Of a stretch of DNA of 64,000 nt, positions 27,832 to 36,895 are shown piece by piece. Positions within the stretch are counted from its first letter, which is position 1. Each line of letters begins with the position of its first letter. Both the position numbers and the translations under genes were made by a program. The notes beneath the pieces are model-generated. The model was not told the DNA's origin. It worked only from the letters and a program-made list of their open reading frames with translations, and did no database searches. This DNA is from JAXMDS01 sp043777815 (lineage in GTDB: Bacteria > Pseudomonadota > Alphaproteobacteria > Rickettsiales > Rickettsiaceae), in the NCBI GenBank assembly GCA_043777815.1, contig JAYWHH010000001.1, positions 228,479 to 292,478 of the forward strand, read 5' to 3'.

Positions 27832-29817
27832 TTATATTTCAAAATCATTGAATATTTGTTGAATTGAAAGCTTTTCGTATTCTAAAATTAAACTATGATT
27901 TTTAGAATCTAACTTACATTTTTTTAAATTACCATTACATAAATCCCTAATGTAACTACTAGCTTTAAAGAAATCGTTTTTTTTAATTCCAATTAAATCT
28001 AAAATTACCGATGGAATAAAAGATATATCCAGTGTATTAAATTTTGGCATTTTATTTACTGGAAAATTAGCCCTTATGTTAAAAAAAGTTTGATATTTTT
28101 TATCTTCGGAAGAGCTAAGTAAATTTAATAAAGGCTGCATGTGGCCTTCAAAGTTTGGTTTATGATCCCCAAATTGCACCAAAAGAGTTGGATGTTTTTT
28201 AGACATAAGGAATTGAGAAAATTTAGTAAATGCTTCATCAGTTTTGATAATTCTATCTAAATAATCGTTTAGCTTAGATGAGATTTTTTTACCAAATTTT
28301 GCAGATAAATTAAATCTATCAGCATATTTTTTTGCATGTTTACCATGATTAGACATAGTAGACATCAAAATAAATATAGGCTTTCTTGGAGCAATTTGTT
28401 TTTGATAATTACTAGATAATTTCTCTTGTTCTTCTTTATTTGCTTCTAACTTGTGAATATTATTACCTATTTTTAAATCCTTTTCTTCGATAGAAAAGTG
28501 AGGCTTATTCACAGAACATTCACTATTTTTTGAATATTCTATTGGATTTTTATCAAAATCATGTGATTCTAAAATTACTGATGCAATCTTTGTCATAGTT
28601 TCATCAGAAACTACTGGCCATAATTCTTGCAACTCTGTTTTTGAAAGAAATTGAGGAAAATCTTTAATATCATAAACCTCATCTACACCAAGGGACTTTG
28701 CAGCTTCATATGCATTAGTAAATTCTTTATCTACTGGATAAAGTAAAACAACTTTATAGCCTAATTTTTTACACTCTGTTACAAGAGAAGATTTTAGGCC
28801 TTGTGTTAAAAATAAATTCGGTGCTTTTCCTTGCCATAAAAAAGTTTCAGTATTCAAGCCTGATACTGATGCATACTCGCTTTCTTGACTATTTCCACCA
28901 AAAATTGCTACTTTTGTATTACCAAGTAGAACCGTATATTCATCTTTTGATAAAAATTTTAGATGATTTAAATTGAATAATTCAGGCAAATTTAAGTCTA
29001 TTGGATTGAAAGTAGACTCATGTAAAACCGATATTATATCAGGCAAATCTCTATTATCGGATAAATCTTTGTTGAAGTCATATTTGTTATATTTGACGGC
29101 CTTAGATATAATTTCATTAGTTTTTATAAATCTAAAAGGCTCTATTATTGCCTCCGCATTACTAAATCTAACGCCAAAAACCATTGAGGCATATATTCCT
29201 ACGTTTTGGTTCAAGCCGTCATATCCATATGTGGTACTAGATTCTTTAATTTGTTGTAGTTTTGGTAAATATTTAGTATTCAAATAAGTGTTAAGTCTAG
29301 AGTTTGACTGGGATAAAGAGTACTTCATGGCATAAATTAACATCAAGCCTACTACAATCATTGCTAACCTGATGGTTATAAAAAAAAACTTATTTCTAAT
29401 TTCAACTATCTTAGATGATCTGACAAAAATAAGAAATAGGCCTCCTGTCAATCCTACAATTTGAAGAATTCTAGGTACAATTAGAGAATAATATTCGCTA
29501 AATATTCCTCCGCTATGACTGACCATAGGAAAAATTAATCTAAAATCCCCAACTTCAAATCCTGAACCCCAAAACTTCATTTTGGCTTGATGAAACGTCA
29601 AGATAATATATCCTAACAATAAGGTAAATCCTAAGGAAAAATTTATTCTATTAGTCAACAACATTACTAGGCCCGCTAGTAAAATTGCAGAGCAAAAATC
29701 TATCAAGAAAAAGTCTAATCCAGAAGTTTGATATATGCATAACAAAAGTAATGCAGAAAAAAGGACACTATTAGAGAATATAGAATCTATAATTTTCCAA
29801 ATTATTACTTTTAACAT
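27832..29817 (-). CDS. Membrane-anchored sulfatase/phosphoglycerol transferase-like protein
   Basis: A 661-residue protein with five or six N-terminal helices (residues 1-185), then a large soluble domain of the alkaline phosphatase/sulfatase fold, as in LtaS and related lipid-headgroup transferases. Landmarks are DIISVLHESTF (metal-binding acid at the start), then VAIFGGNSQESEYASVSGLNTETF (the LtaS-like GG.S..E....TG region), and LLVQFGDHKP (the GDH motif at about 575). A polar insert at about 440-490 is unusual. It probably modifies periplasmic or envelope glycans; the substrate cannot be told from the sequence. Rickettsiales carry such genes without known lipoteichoic acid. Confidence 0.7.
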   Translation of the reverse strand: MLKVIIWKIIDSIFSNSVLFSALLLLCIYQTSGLDFFLIDFCSAILLAGLVMLLTNRINFSLGFTLLLGYIILTFHQAKMKFWGSGFEVGDFRLIFPMVSHSGGIFSEYYSLIVPRILQIVGLTGGLFLIFVRSSKIVEIRNKFFFITIRLAMIVVGLMLIYAMKYSLSQSNSRLNTYLNTKYLPKLQQIKESSTTYGYDGLNQNVGIYASMVFGVRFSNAEAIIEPFRFIKTNEIISKAVKYNKYDFNKDLSDNRDLPDIISVLHESTFNPIDLNLPELFNLNHLKFLSKDEYTVLLGNTKVAIFGGNSQESEYASVSGLNTETFLWQGKAPNLFLTQGLKSSLVTECKKLGYKVVLLYPVDKEFTNAYEAAKSLGVDEVYDIKDFPQFLSKTELQELWPVVSDETMTKIASVILESHDFDKNPIEYSKNSECSVNKPHFSIEEKDLKIGNNIHKLEANKEEQEKLSSNYQKQIAPRKPIFILMSTMSNHGKHAKKYADRFNLSAKFGKKISSKLNDYLDRIIKTDEAFTKFSQFLMSKKHPTLLVQFGDHKPNFEGHMQPLLNLLSSSEDKKYQTFFNIRANFPVNKMPKFNTLDISFIPSVILDLIGIKKNDFFKASSYIRDLCNGNLKKCKLDSKNHSLILEYEKLSIQQIFNDFEI

Positions 29818-29947
29818 AATACAAAAGTTTTTTTAATTATTTTTCTTTTAAAAATTTTTCTTGTTGGACTGCTGCAGAGTTTTTATAAATAAAACTTTCT
29901 GAATTGCATTTCAAAAAGCCTAAACTAATATAGCTTTATATTTAATA

Positions 29948-30175
29948 TTATTTACATCGTAATGTGATGCGTCCATTGTAAGGATCTGAAACAGAAGCTT
30001 CTACTTTTACGCTGTCGCCAACTACAATTTTAATTTTATTTTTCTTGATCTTGCCTGAAGAATAAGCTATAATCTCATGCCCATTAGTTGAAGTAATTCT
30101 ATAAGAGCCACCTCCTAAAATTTCTGTTACTATACCGCCAAACTCTATCAAGCCAGCTTTAATATCTCTTGACAT
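29948..30175 (-). CDS. infA: Translation initiation factor IF-1
   Basis: A 75-residue S1/OB-fold protein that binds the A site of the 30S subunit during initiation. It matches IF-1 throughout: GGIVTEILGGGSYRITSTNGHEIIAY, then SGKIKKNKIKIVVGDSVKVE, ending with NGRITLRCK (canonical KGRIVFR). The length is nearly the standard 72. It is a single gene, 130 bases upstream of the sulfatase-like gene on the same strand. Confidence 0.96.
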   Translation of the reverse strand: MSRDIKAGLIEFGGIVTEILGGGSYRITSTNGHEIIAYSSGKIKKNKIKIVVGDSVKVEASVSDPYNGRITLRCK

Positions 30176-30623
30176 CTAATATATTAAATTCAAAACTAAA
30201 TTTCTTATAGCTAATTATAGCAACTTTTACTTCACATTGTTCTAATATGTGAAACTTTTTTTGATTTATTGGATTATTCAACCTCTGGTATAAAAAAATA
30301 TTGTTTATGAAGTTAAATATTTCATAAATAATTACTTTTTATTACTAATAGTTTCACAAAAAAATAGTAATACTTGATTATTAGATCGAAATTTGCTTTC
30401 GAATAAATAAAAGTTTAGACTAATATAAATTTCTTACCTGATATTTCTCAACCTCTTAAAAAAGAATTTCACATTTATAAAAATATTATATTTTCAAGTA
30501 ATATAGATTCCTTAAACATGTCTACTTGCTTAATCTAATAAGATTATTATTGAATAAACAAGTGCACTTTTGCAACCTATCATGAGAATGTGCACATTTC
30601 AAAAAATTATAATCAATTTAAAG
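30176..30623. other. Spacer without a recognisable gene
   Basis: I see no ORF or RNA gene. It is AT-rich. The palindromic hexamer gtgcac occurs at 30562-30567 and 30590-30595 in a context that could form a weak hairpin just downstream of the minus-strand gene ending at 30624. The infA promoter should lie near its left end. Confidence 0.5.
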
Positions 30624-31739
30624 TTACTTTATAGTATTAATTCCAGAAAATTCTATCAATTCGTCGCTAAAATCCTCTTTTACTTCATTTTTTATTTCAT
30701 TGAAATTAGGTTGTAATTGATATAACAATGTACTGGTTTCACTACTTTGAATATCAATATTTAAATTGTATTCACTTTCATCAGTATCTTTATTATTAAG
30801 CCTGGGTTCACTTTCATCAATGTCCTTATTATTAAGTTTTAGCTTTTGATCTAATAATGTGCTTAATGATGTGTTTTTTGAACAATAGTTTTTTTCCATT
30901 GATTGCATCTCAATATCATATTCTATAGAAATTGATTTCTTATTTGAACTAAGTTTTGCATAATTCTGAGCAAAAGAGGCTTTGTTAACAAAATATATCA
31001 ATTTTTTAGATACAAAAACTGACATTGAATCTTTAATCACTTCTACTATTTGAGGTGTGTATTTATCCAAATTTTGATACTTCAATAAAGTATGTGCTAA
31101 GTGCAATAAAGCAACACTGTGTCCGGGAAATATTCCAAGAAGAATCGAATGCTTTACTATAATAGTAACTAATTTATCTGATATTAATATATCAGAACAG
31201 TCTCTTAGTATTGAAGATATGTTTTGATCAAGCGTCTTTTTTAAAAGAATATCAAAAATAAAATTAGTTGTATATTTAAAAGATTTTTGTATTAAAAATT
31301 GAACTCCATCTTGTAATGTAGCAGAATATGCGTTTGATTCATTTTGTATAAATGCTTGTAAATTGTTTTCTGTGCTTTTTGGCACTTGTAATATTTCTTC
31401 TATTAAGATTCTGCCAGAATATTCATCAACAGTTACGTTTGGTAGTAAATCGTTTTTTTCATTTTCCACTTTATTAAAGATGTCAATTTCATATATTACG
31501 CTTATATCTCCCAAGTCAATATTGCAATGTATTTTATTTTCAGATAGATATGTAATATATATTTTTTTTAAATTATCATATTTAGCGGAAAAATATTGCT
31601 CTAATTGATTTTTAGCACTAAGAGATAAGCATTCTTCTGATATATTTGATTCAATGTATGAAAAAACCTTTTGATTTTCATAGATATTACCCATATTTTC
31701 ATTAAGAATACTATAGCTTGGTTTATCTTTAGTTTGCAT
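30624..31739 (-). CDS. Hypothetical protein with internal LNNKD repeats
   Basis: A 371-residue protein that I do not recognise. It has no signal peptide. The central part (about 150-260) is helical and moderately hydrophobic (LVTIIVKHSILLGIFPGHSVALLHLAHTLL), which could be a buried helix bundle rather than membrane. The C-terminal quarter is acidic and repeats LNNKDIDESE / LNNKDTDESE. It is divergent from radA (79 bases apart), so both promoters lie in 31740-31818. Its role cannot be inferred. Confidence 0.6.
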   Translation of the reverse strand: MQTKDKPSYSILNENMGNIYENQKVFSYIESNISEECLSLSAKNQLEQYFSAKYDNLKKIYITYLSENKIHCNIDLGDISVIYEIDIFNKVENEKNDLLPNVTVDEYSGRILIEEILQVPKSTENNLQAFIQNESNAYSATLQDGVQFLIQKSFKYTTNFIFDILLKKTLDQNISSILRDCSDILISDKLVTIIVKHSILLGIFPGHSVALLHLAHTLLKYQNLDKYTPQIVEVIKDSMSVFVSKKLIYFVNKASFAQNYAKLSSNKKSISIEYDIEMQSMEKNYCSKNTSLSTLLDQKLKLNNKDIDESEPRLNNKDTDESEYNLNIDIQSSETSTLLYQLQPNFNEIKNEVKEDFSDELIEFSGINTIK

Positions 31740-31818
31740 TTTTCTAGTAAATAATTACTATATTCTTATATTATAATTTACCATTGATTGATTGATTAAT
31801 TAGATTTTAAGATTTAAT

Positions 31819-33132
31819 ATGAAAAAATTTAGCTGTGTCGATTGTGGCAAAGTTAGTAGCAAGTGGATTGGCCAGTGTGGCAGTTGTTTACAATGGGGAA
31901 CGGTGCAAGAGGAAGATTGTAATAATGATTTAGTTTCTAAAGGACAACCATTAAAAACTTACAATTTAACTGCATCTGGACCAAAAATTTTACGATATCA
32001 AACCAATATAAGTGAATTTGATAAAGTTTTAGGAGGGGGGTTGGTTATTGGATCAGCCACATTGATTGGTGGCGAGCCAGGCATAGGAAAATCAACCATA
32101 ACCTTGCAAATATGCGAAAGCATAGCAAATTTAGGTAAACATTGCTTATATATCTCAGCTGAGGAATCTTTAAATCAAATCAAACTAAGGGCAGAAAGAT
32201 TGGGTATTAAAAATGAAAAAATTAAACTAGCAACTTCCAGTAGCGTTGAAGATATTATATCGACTTTAAAAGATAATTTGAATGCCGAACTAATAATTAT
32301 TGACTCTATCCAAACCATACAAACTGCCAATCTTGATTCAACCCCAGGAACTGTATCGCAAGTTAAAGCAACAGCCAATATTTTAATTAGTTATGCGAAA
32401 CAACACGATATTATACTGTTTATAGTAGGTCATGTAACTAAGGATGGAAACTTAGCCGGACCTAAACTATTGGAACATATGGTCGATACAGTATTGTATT
32501 TCGAAAATGATACTCAAAACAACTTAAGAATTATCAGATCAATCAAAAATAGATTTGGAGCAGTAAACGAACTTGGAATTTTTGAGATGTTACCTAATGG
32601 ACTTAAGGAAGTTTTGAATCCGTCAAACTTTTTCTTAGGATCCAGAATGAATGCTACAGGATCTAGTATTTTTGCTGGCATAGAAGGTGCGCGCCCTTTA
32701 ATTATAGAAGTTCAGGCTCTTCTGGCCCCATCAAATATGCCGACACCAAGACGTTCAGTAGTAGGCTGGGAGTTAAGTAGACTTTCTACTCTTCTTGCAG
32801 TATTAAGCGTACGGGCCAGAATCAATTTGTCTAACTATGAAGTGTATTTAGCAATAGCTGGTGGACTTAAAGTTAATGATCCTGCAATAGATTTAGCAGT
32901 AGCTGCAGCCATTTTATCTTCAGTTACCAAAAAAACTTTCGCAAAAAATACTATCTTCTTTGGTGAAATTGGATTATCAGGAGAAGTGAGGCAGGTAAAT
33001 TTCTTAGAGCAAAGAATAAAAGAAGCACAGAAGCTTGGATTTGATAATATTATTTCTTTTGCAGATAACAATAGTCAAATAAATTGTATAAAACATGTTA
33101 GCGAGCTACTTAATATTTTAAATACTAAGTAA
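31819..33132 (+). CDS. radA: DNA repair protein RadA
   Basis: RecA-like ATPase that promotes branch migration during homologous recombination. The N-terminal zinc finger has Cys6, Cys9, Cys20 and Cys23. Walker A is GGEPGIGKST (84-93). The RadA-specific KNRFG motif is at 243-247. The C-terminal Lon-like domain (about 260-437) contains RRSVVGWELSRLS and GEIGLSGEVRQV. The length of 437 is typical. It is divergent from the hypothetical gene at 30624. Confidence 0.97.
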   Translation: MKKFSCVDCGKVSSKWIGQCGSCLQWGTVQEEDCNNDLVSKGQPLKTYNLTASGPKILRYQTNISEFDKVLGGGLVIGSATLIGGEPGIGKSTITLQICESIANLGKHCLYISAEESLNQIKLRAERLGIKNEKIKLATSSSVEDIISTLKDNLNAELIIIDSIQTIQTANLDSTPGTVSQVKATANILISYAKQHDIILFIVGHVTKDGNLAGPKLLEHMVDTVLYFENDTQNNLRIIRSIKNRFGAVNELGIFEMLPNGLKEVLNPSNFFLGSRMNATGSSIFAGIEGARPLIIEVQALLAPSNMPTPRRSVVGWELSRLSTLLAVLSVRARINLSNYEVYLAIAGGLKVNDPAIDLAVAAAILSSVTKKTFAKNTIFFGEIGLSGEVRQVNFLEQRIKEAQKLGFDNIISFADNNSQINCIKHVSELLNILNTK

Positions 33133-33177
33133 AATCTAAAAATAATGAAATTTAAAAAGTCTCAGGTAAATAAAAAT

Positions 33178-33249
33178 GACTTGTCATTACTAGGCGGCTT
33201 ATCATTACTAAGTGACCTGTTATTACTAAGTGACTTATTATTACTAATG
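33178..33249. repeat. 18-bp tandem repeat, 4 copies, between radA and the ABC-2 permease
   Basis: Four 18-base units (33178, 33196, 33214, 33232) follow the consensus gactt.tcattactaagt. It lies in the convergent spacer between radA (+) and the permease gene (-). The unit is a multiple of three and one frame reads as Asp-Leu-Ser-Leu-Leu-Ser repeats without a start, so it is probably not coding. Confidence 0.85.
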
Positions 33250-33250
33250 T

Positions 33251-34021
33251 TTATTTTCTTAAGTGCGTACCAAGCATGCAATATACCACTGTAAACATAA
33301 TAAAATTAAATGCCAATAATATTATTGGAATCGTTGCGTCACTAGAATACATTGCTGCTTTTCTAAAGCCATCTATCATATAAAAAAATGGGTTAAATTT
33401 ATTCACCTCTTGTAAAAATAGGGGCAATTTTTTGATTGAATAGAAAGTTCCTGACAGCATAGACAATGGGGTAACAAGATAGCTGCCAACCATTGAATTG
33501 GATTCAAAATTATCGGTCAATAAACTAGCAAATATGCCAAATAAACTCATCAATATAGAGGATAAAATAGCAATTATTACTAAATAAGATAAATGATTTG
33601 GCATCATGTCCACTATAAAAAGATGTGTGATTAAAAATACACCAAAGCCTATAATCAAACTTCTTATTACAGATGGCACAATATAACCCATCATAATTTG
33701 TAAATTAGTTAAAGGTGGAATAAGAAGATCAATTATGTATCCTAAAACTTTGGACATAATAAAAGAATGTGAGCTATTCATAAAAGTATTTTGTATGATT
33801 GAGCTAATAATGATGCCATTCATTATAAATCTAATATGTTCATCGGACTGCTCTGTTGCCATGGCCAAAAGTATCATTCCAGCGAACATAAAACTTGAAA
33901 CTATTGGTGAGATTATAGTCTGATTGAATATTCTGAATACTCTAAATATTTCTTGATATATCAAACCTTTCATTTGAATTCCATACTTAGTTATGGAGAA
34001 TTGATGTAATTCTAACGACAT
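33251..34021 (-). CDS. ABC-2 type transporter permease
   Basis: A 256-residue inner membrane protein with six predicted helices. The N-terminal region (YQEIFRVFRIFNQTIISPIVSSFMF) and PLSMLSGTFYSIKKLPLFLQEVNKFNPFFYMIDGFR match the ABC-2 permease signature (drug/polysaccharide exporter family, YadH-like). It works with a separate ATPase, which is not adjacent. The substrate is unknown. Confidence 0.85.
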   Translation of the reverse strand: MSLELHQFSITKYGIQMKGLIYQEIFRVFRIFNQTIISPIVSSFMFAGMILLAMATEQSDEHIRFIMNGIIISSIIQNTFMNSSHSFIMSKVLGYIIDLLIPPLTNLQIMMGYIVPSVIRSLIIGFGVFLITHLFIVDMMPNHLSYLVIIAILSSILMSLFGIFASLLTDNFESNSMVGSYLVTPLSMLSGTFYSIKKLPLFLQEVNKFNPFFYMIDGFRKAAMYSSDATIPIILLAFNFIMFTVVYCMLGTHLRK

Positions 34022-34071
34022 AAGATTTTTAACTCTTTGGTTTAAAATATATATTATACTATTTTGTAATT

Positions 34072-34863
34072 TTGACCATTATTGCTATTTCCAACCAAAA
34101 AGGTGGCGTAGGCAAAACAACTACTACAGCAAATTTAGCGCACGCAATTGTAAGCATCACAAATTCTAGAGTTTTATTATTGGATTTAGATCCTCAAGGT
34201 AATTTAGGAACCACTTTAGGTATCGAATATGGCGCCAGAGATCATAATGTTTATACTCTAATGTGTTATGAATATTCTGACCAAGAGATTTTTAGTAAAT
34301 TTATTGTTTCAACTTATATTCCAAGATTGGATATTATACCTTCAAATATGGATCTTGCTGCTTTTAATGTAGAGGTTGTAAATATAAGGGGCAAAGAATT
34401 TATTTTAGCTAACAAATTGCATCAAATTAAGGATAAATATGACTATATTCTTATAGATTGTCCGCCAACATTAAACATCTTAAGTATCAATGCTTTAGTA
34501 GCCGCAGATTGTCTTCTTATTCCGATGCAATGTGAATACTTGTCACTAGAAGGCTTGGTGCAGTTAATGCATATAACTAGCTTGATACAACAAAATTTCA
34601 ATCCCACTCTGCAATTTTTAGGCGTGTTATTAACTATGTATGACAAGCGTAACAACTTATCACATTCAATTGTTCAAGAGGTTAAAGATTATTTAGGATA
34701 TAAAGTTTTCGATACTTTAATTCCACGTTCAGTTAAAATTTCCGAAGCTCAATCGCATGGGAAGACCATAATTACTTATGACAATAAGTCTAATGCATCT
34801 ATCAATTATAAAAATCTGGCTAAAGAACTTATTATGAAACTAAAAAAGAATAACAAGACATAA
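34072..34863 (+). CDS. parA: Chromosome partitioning ATPase ParA
   Basis: Deviant Walker ATPase that moves ParB-parS complexes along the nucleoid. The N terminus holds the deviant Walker A KGGVGKTTTT directly after the TTG start (34072). LLLDLDPQGN and YILIDCPPTLNILSINAL are the Walker A' and B regions. The length of 263 residues is standard. It is divergent from the permease gene by 50 bases. No parB follows; thyX comes next after 24 bases, probably in one transcript. Confidence 0.95.
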   Translation: MTIIAISNQKGGVGKTTTTANLAHAIVSITNSRVLLLDLDPQGNLGTTLGIEYGARDHNVYTLMCYEYSDQEIFSKFIVSTYIPRLDIIPSNMDLAAFNVEVVNIRGKEFILANKLHQIKDKYDYILIDCPPTLNILSINALVAADCLLIPMQCEYLSLEGLVQLMHITSLIQQNFNPTLQFLGVLLTMYDKRNNLSHSIVQEVKDYLGYKVFDTLIPRSVKISEAQSHGKTIITYDNKSNASINYKNLAKELIMKLKKNNKT

Positions 34864-34887
34864 TTCTCCATACGGATTCGTGCTAAA

Positions 34888-35829
34888 ATGTATTTAAATA
34901 AATCGAACTTACTTATGTCTGAAGAGACTTCAATAGAGACTTCAATTACTAAAAGAGCCACTGTGCAGACAATAGATCAAATGTTAGGCAAGCAAATTCC
35001 GATTTTAGATCATGGATTTATTAGAGTTATTGATTACATGGGCTCTGATGATTCTATAGTGCAGGCCGCAAGAATATCTTATGGAAAAGGCACTAAACGA
35101 AAACAAGATGATCAAAATTTGATCAATTATTTAATGCGACATAAGCACACCACTCCATTTGAAATGTGCGAAATCAAATTACATATTAAAATGCCAATTT
35201 TTGTTGCGCGTCAATGGATTAGGCACCGTTCTGCTAATGTTAATGAATATTCCGCTAGATATTCAATCATGAGTGATGATTATTATGTACCAAAATCAGA
35301 AAATATATCTGTTCAATCTTTAACCAATAAGCAGGGCAGAGAAACTGCTGGCTTAGATAGTGATCAAGCAGAGAATATAATTAATAAGATAAAAAACTTT
35401 TCACAACAGGGTTTAGAATTATATAAAGAGCTTCTTAACCAGGATTCATTAGGCAATTTAATTGATCCAAGTAAACCTAACTTATCTAAAGAATTAGCCA
35501 GAATAATATTGGGAGTTAACTTTTATACGGAAATGTATTGGAAAATTGATTTACATAATTTATTACACTTTCTTCATTTAAGAGCAAGTGATCATGCTCA
35601 ATATGAAATTCAAGTTTATGCAAAATGTATAGAGGATATAATAAAAATATGGACCCCTATTTCATATGAGGCATATAAAAATTATAGAAAAAATAATGTT
35701 TCTATCCAAAAAAGCGCTTTTGATGCAATAACAAGTAATACTGATAAGAAGAATGCTATAGAAACTCTTGCGTCTCTAAATATGTCTAAGCGTGAACTAA
35801 ATGAATTAATAGATATGCTTAAGGACTAA
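34888..35829 (+). CDS. thyX: Flavin-dependent thymidylate synthase ThyX
   Basis: Makes dTMP from dUMP with methylene-THF and NADPH through FAD. The ThyX motif RHR..N.NEYSARYS (112-126) is clear. ARISYGKGTK near residue 62 and LLHFLHLRASDHAQYEIQVYA near 233 are further family blocks. An alternative start is the ATG at 34915 (MSEETS). At 313 residues it is slightly long, with a C-terminal helical tail. Its stop codon is duplicated in a 35-bp tandem repeat. Confidence 0.96.
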   Translation: MYLNKSNLLMSEETSIETSITKRATVQTIDQMLGKQIPILDHGFIRVIDYMGSDDSIVQAARISYGKGTKRKQDDQNLINYLMRHKHTTPFEMCEIKLHIKMPIFVARQWIRHRSANVNEYSARYSIMSDDYYVPKSENISVQSLTNKQGRETAGLDSDQAENIINKIKNFSQQGLELYKELLNQDSLGNLIDPSKPNLSKELARIILGVNFYTEMYWKIDLHNLLHFLHLRASDHAQYEIQVYAKCIEDIIKIWTPISYEAYKNYRKNNVSIQKSAFDAITSNTDKKNAIETLASLNMSKRELNELIDMLKD

Positions 35830-35890
35830 ATACAAATAATAGTATAGATATATTCAAGGACTAAGTATAAACAATACTATCTAAATTAGA
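35821..35890. repeat. 35-bp tandem duplication including the thyX stop codon
   Basis: Copy 1 (35821-35855) starts at the last sense codons of thyX, aaggactaa. Copy 2 (35856-35890) starts again with aaggactaagtat. The copies then diverge at a few positions (tacaaataatagtat against tataaacaatactat). Confidence 0.75.
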
Positions 35891-35920
35891 TATAAAAATC
35901 TAAACTAAATAAGAAAACTT

Positions 35921-36838
35921 TTAAAAAAATTCAAAAAAATTAGCTACTGCCAAAAATATATTTAAAAATCCAAAAATCATATAAATAGAAAATAAATAGA
36001 TTATTGATGATAGAAAAAACTTCACAGGTGTTATTTGTTTTTTTGATAATTGGTAAGATTGATAAACAAATTTTAGATTTATTATCAATAAAATAAAATT
36101 CAAGAACTTGAAGCTATAGTAAATCCAAGCAAATGTTGAAGCCATGATACCTGTTAGTGTGCTAAATAGTATTATTAGCTGTAATAATGTGTTCTTAGAT
36201 ATCTTATCAGTAAGAATAGAGATGTTGGCGGCAGTATATTCAGGTTGAAGCCAAATATTTAGTGTATACGAGTGCGCCATAGTCCAAAAAGCATTAATTG
36301 CAGCTAGCGCTAAACTAATATTACTAATTTGACTATCTATACCAGCAGAGATTATAACCGCTGGCATTGAGCCTGAAATATTACCAGCAATTATTGCTAG
36401 ATTCATATTATATAATTTTAACTTGGTATATATTGGAACATAAAACAATATGCTAATCAACATTAAAAATGAAAATTTTAAATTGATAAATAATACCCCT
36501 ATAGCTAAACTCAAAAAACCTAAAATATAACCAAAAATATAAGCATTTTTTACCTTAATTACTTCAGTTGCGGTTGGTCTATTCTTAGTTCTAGACATTT
36601 TTTGATCAATTTTAGCCTCCATAGCCATGTTGATAGCGCCACAAGCTCCGCATCCTAGTAACAAACTTGCAATAGAAAATAAATATTTAGTTACAATATC
36701 ATCATAGAATTTTAAATTTTTGATAGAAAAAATCAACTCCTCACAAAAAGTTCCATAAATAATTCCAGTAAATATAACTAAAAACATTAACCTGGGCTTT
36801 GTAAGTCGAAGATAATTTTTAATTGAAGAAAAATGCAT
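35921..36838 (-). CDS. ctaB: Protoheme IX farnesyltransferase (heme O synthase)
   Basis: UbiA-family membrane prenyltransferase that converts heme B to heme O for cytochrome oxidase. It has about nine helices. The first Asp-rich motif appears as NMAMEAKIDQKMSRTKNRP (about 70-88), followed by the CtaB-type TKNRP. YTLNIWLQPEYTAANISILTDK corresponds to the second conserved cytosolic loop. The length of 305 is normal. The partner ctaA is at 47.7 kb. The MFS gene is 57 bases upstream on the same strand. Confidence 0.95.
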   Translation of the reverse strand: MHFSSIKNYLRLTKPRLMFLVIFTGIIYGTFCEELIFSIKNLKFYDDIVTKYLFSIASLLLGCGACGAINMAMEAKIDQKMSRTKNRPTATEVIKVKNAYIFGYILGFLSLAIGVLFINLKFSFLMLISILFYVPIYTKLKLYNMNLAIIAGNISGSMPAVIISAGIDSQISNISLALAAINAFWTMAHSYTLNIWLQPEYTAANISILTDKISKNTLLQLIILFSTLTGIMASTFAWIYYSFKFLNFILLIINLKFVYQSYQLSKKQITPVKFFLSSIIYLFSIYMIFGFLNIFLAVANFFEFF

Positions 36839-36867
36839 TTTATTTGATGTAAATCATATTTTATTAG

Positions 36868-36894
36868 TTGGCTTAGTTGGCTTAGTTGGCTTAG
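36868..36894. repeat. 9-bp perfect tandem repeat, 3 copies
   Basis: ttggcttag is repeated three times without change, immediately after the stop codon of the MFS gene (36896-36898, minus strand) and 30 bases before ctaB. Confidence 0.9.
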
Positions 36895-36895
36895 A

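Noticed and set aside
33135..33250. Small coding repeat (Asp-Leu-Ser-Leu-Leu units)
   Set aside because: The frame through the 18-bp repeats has no start codon or ribosome site and lies between two stops of convergent genes.
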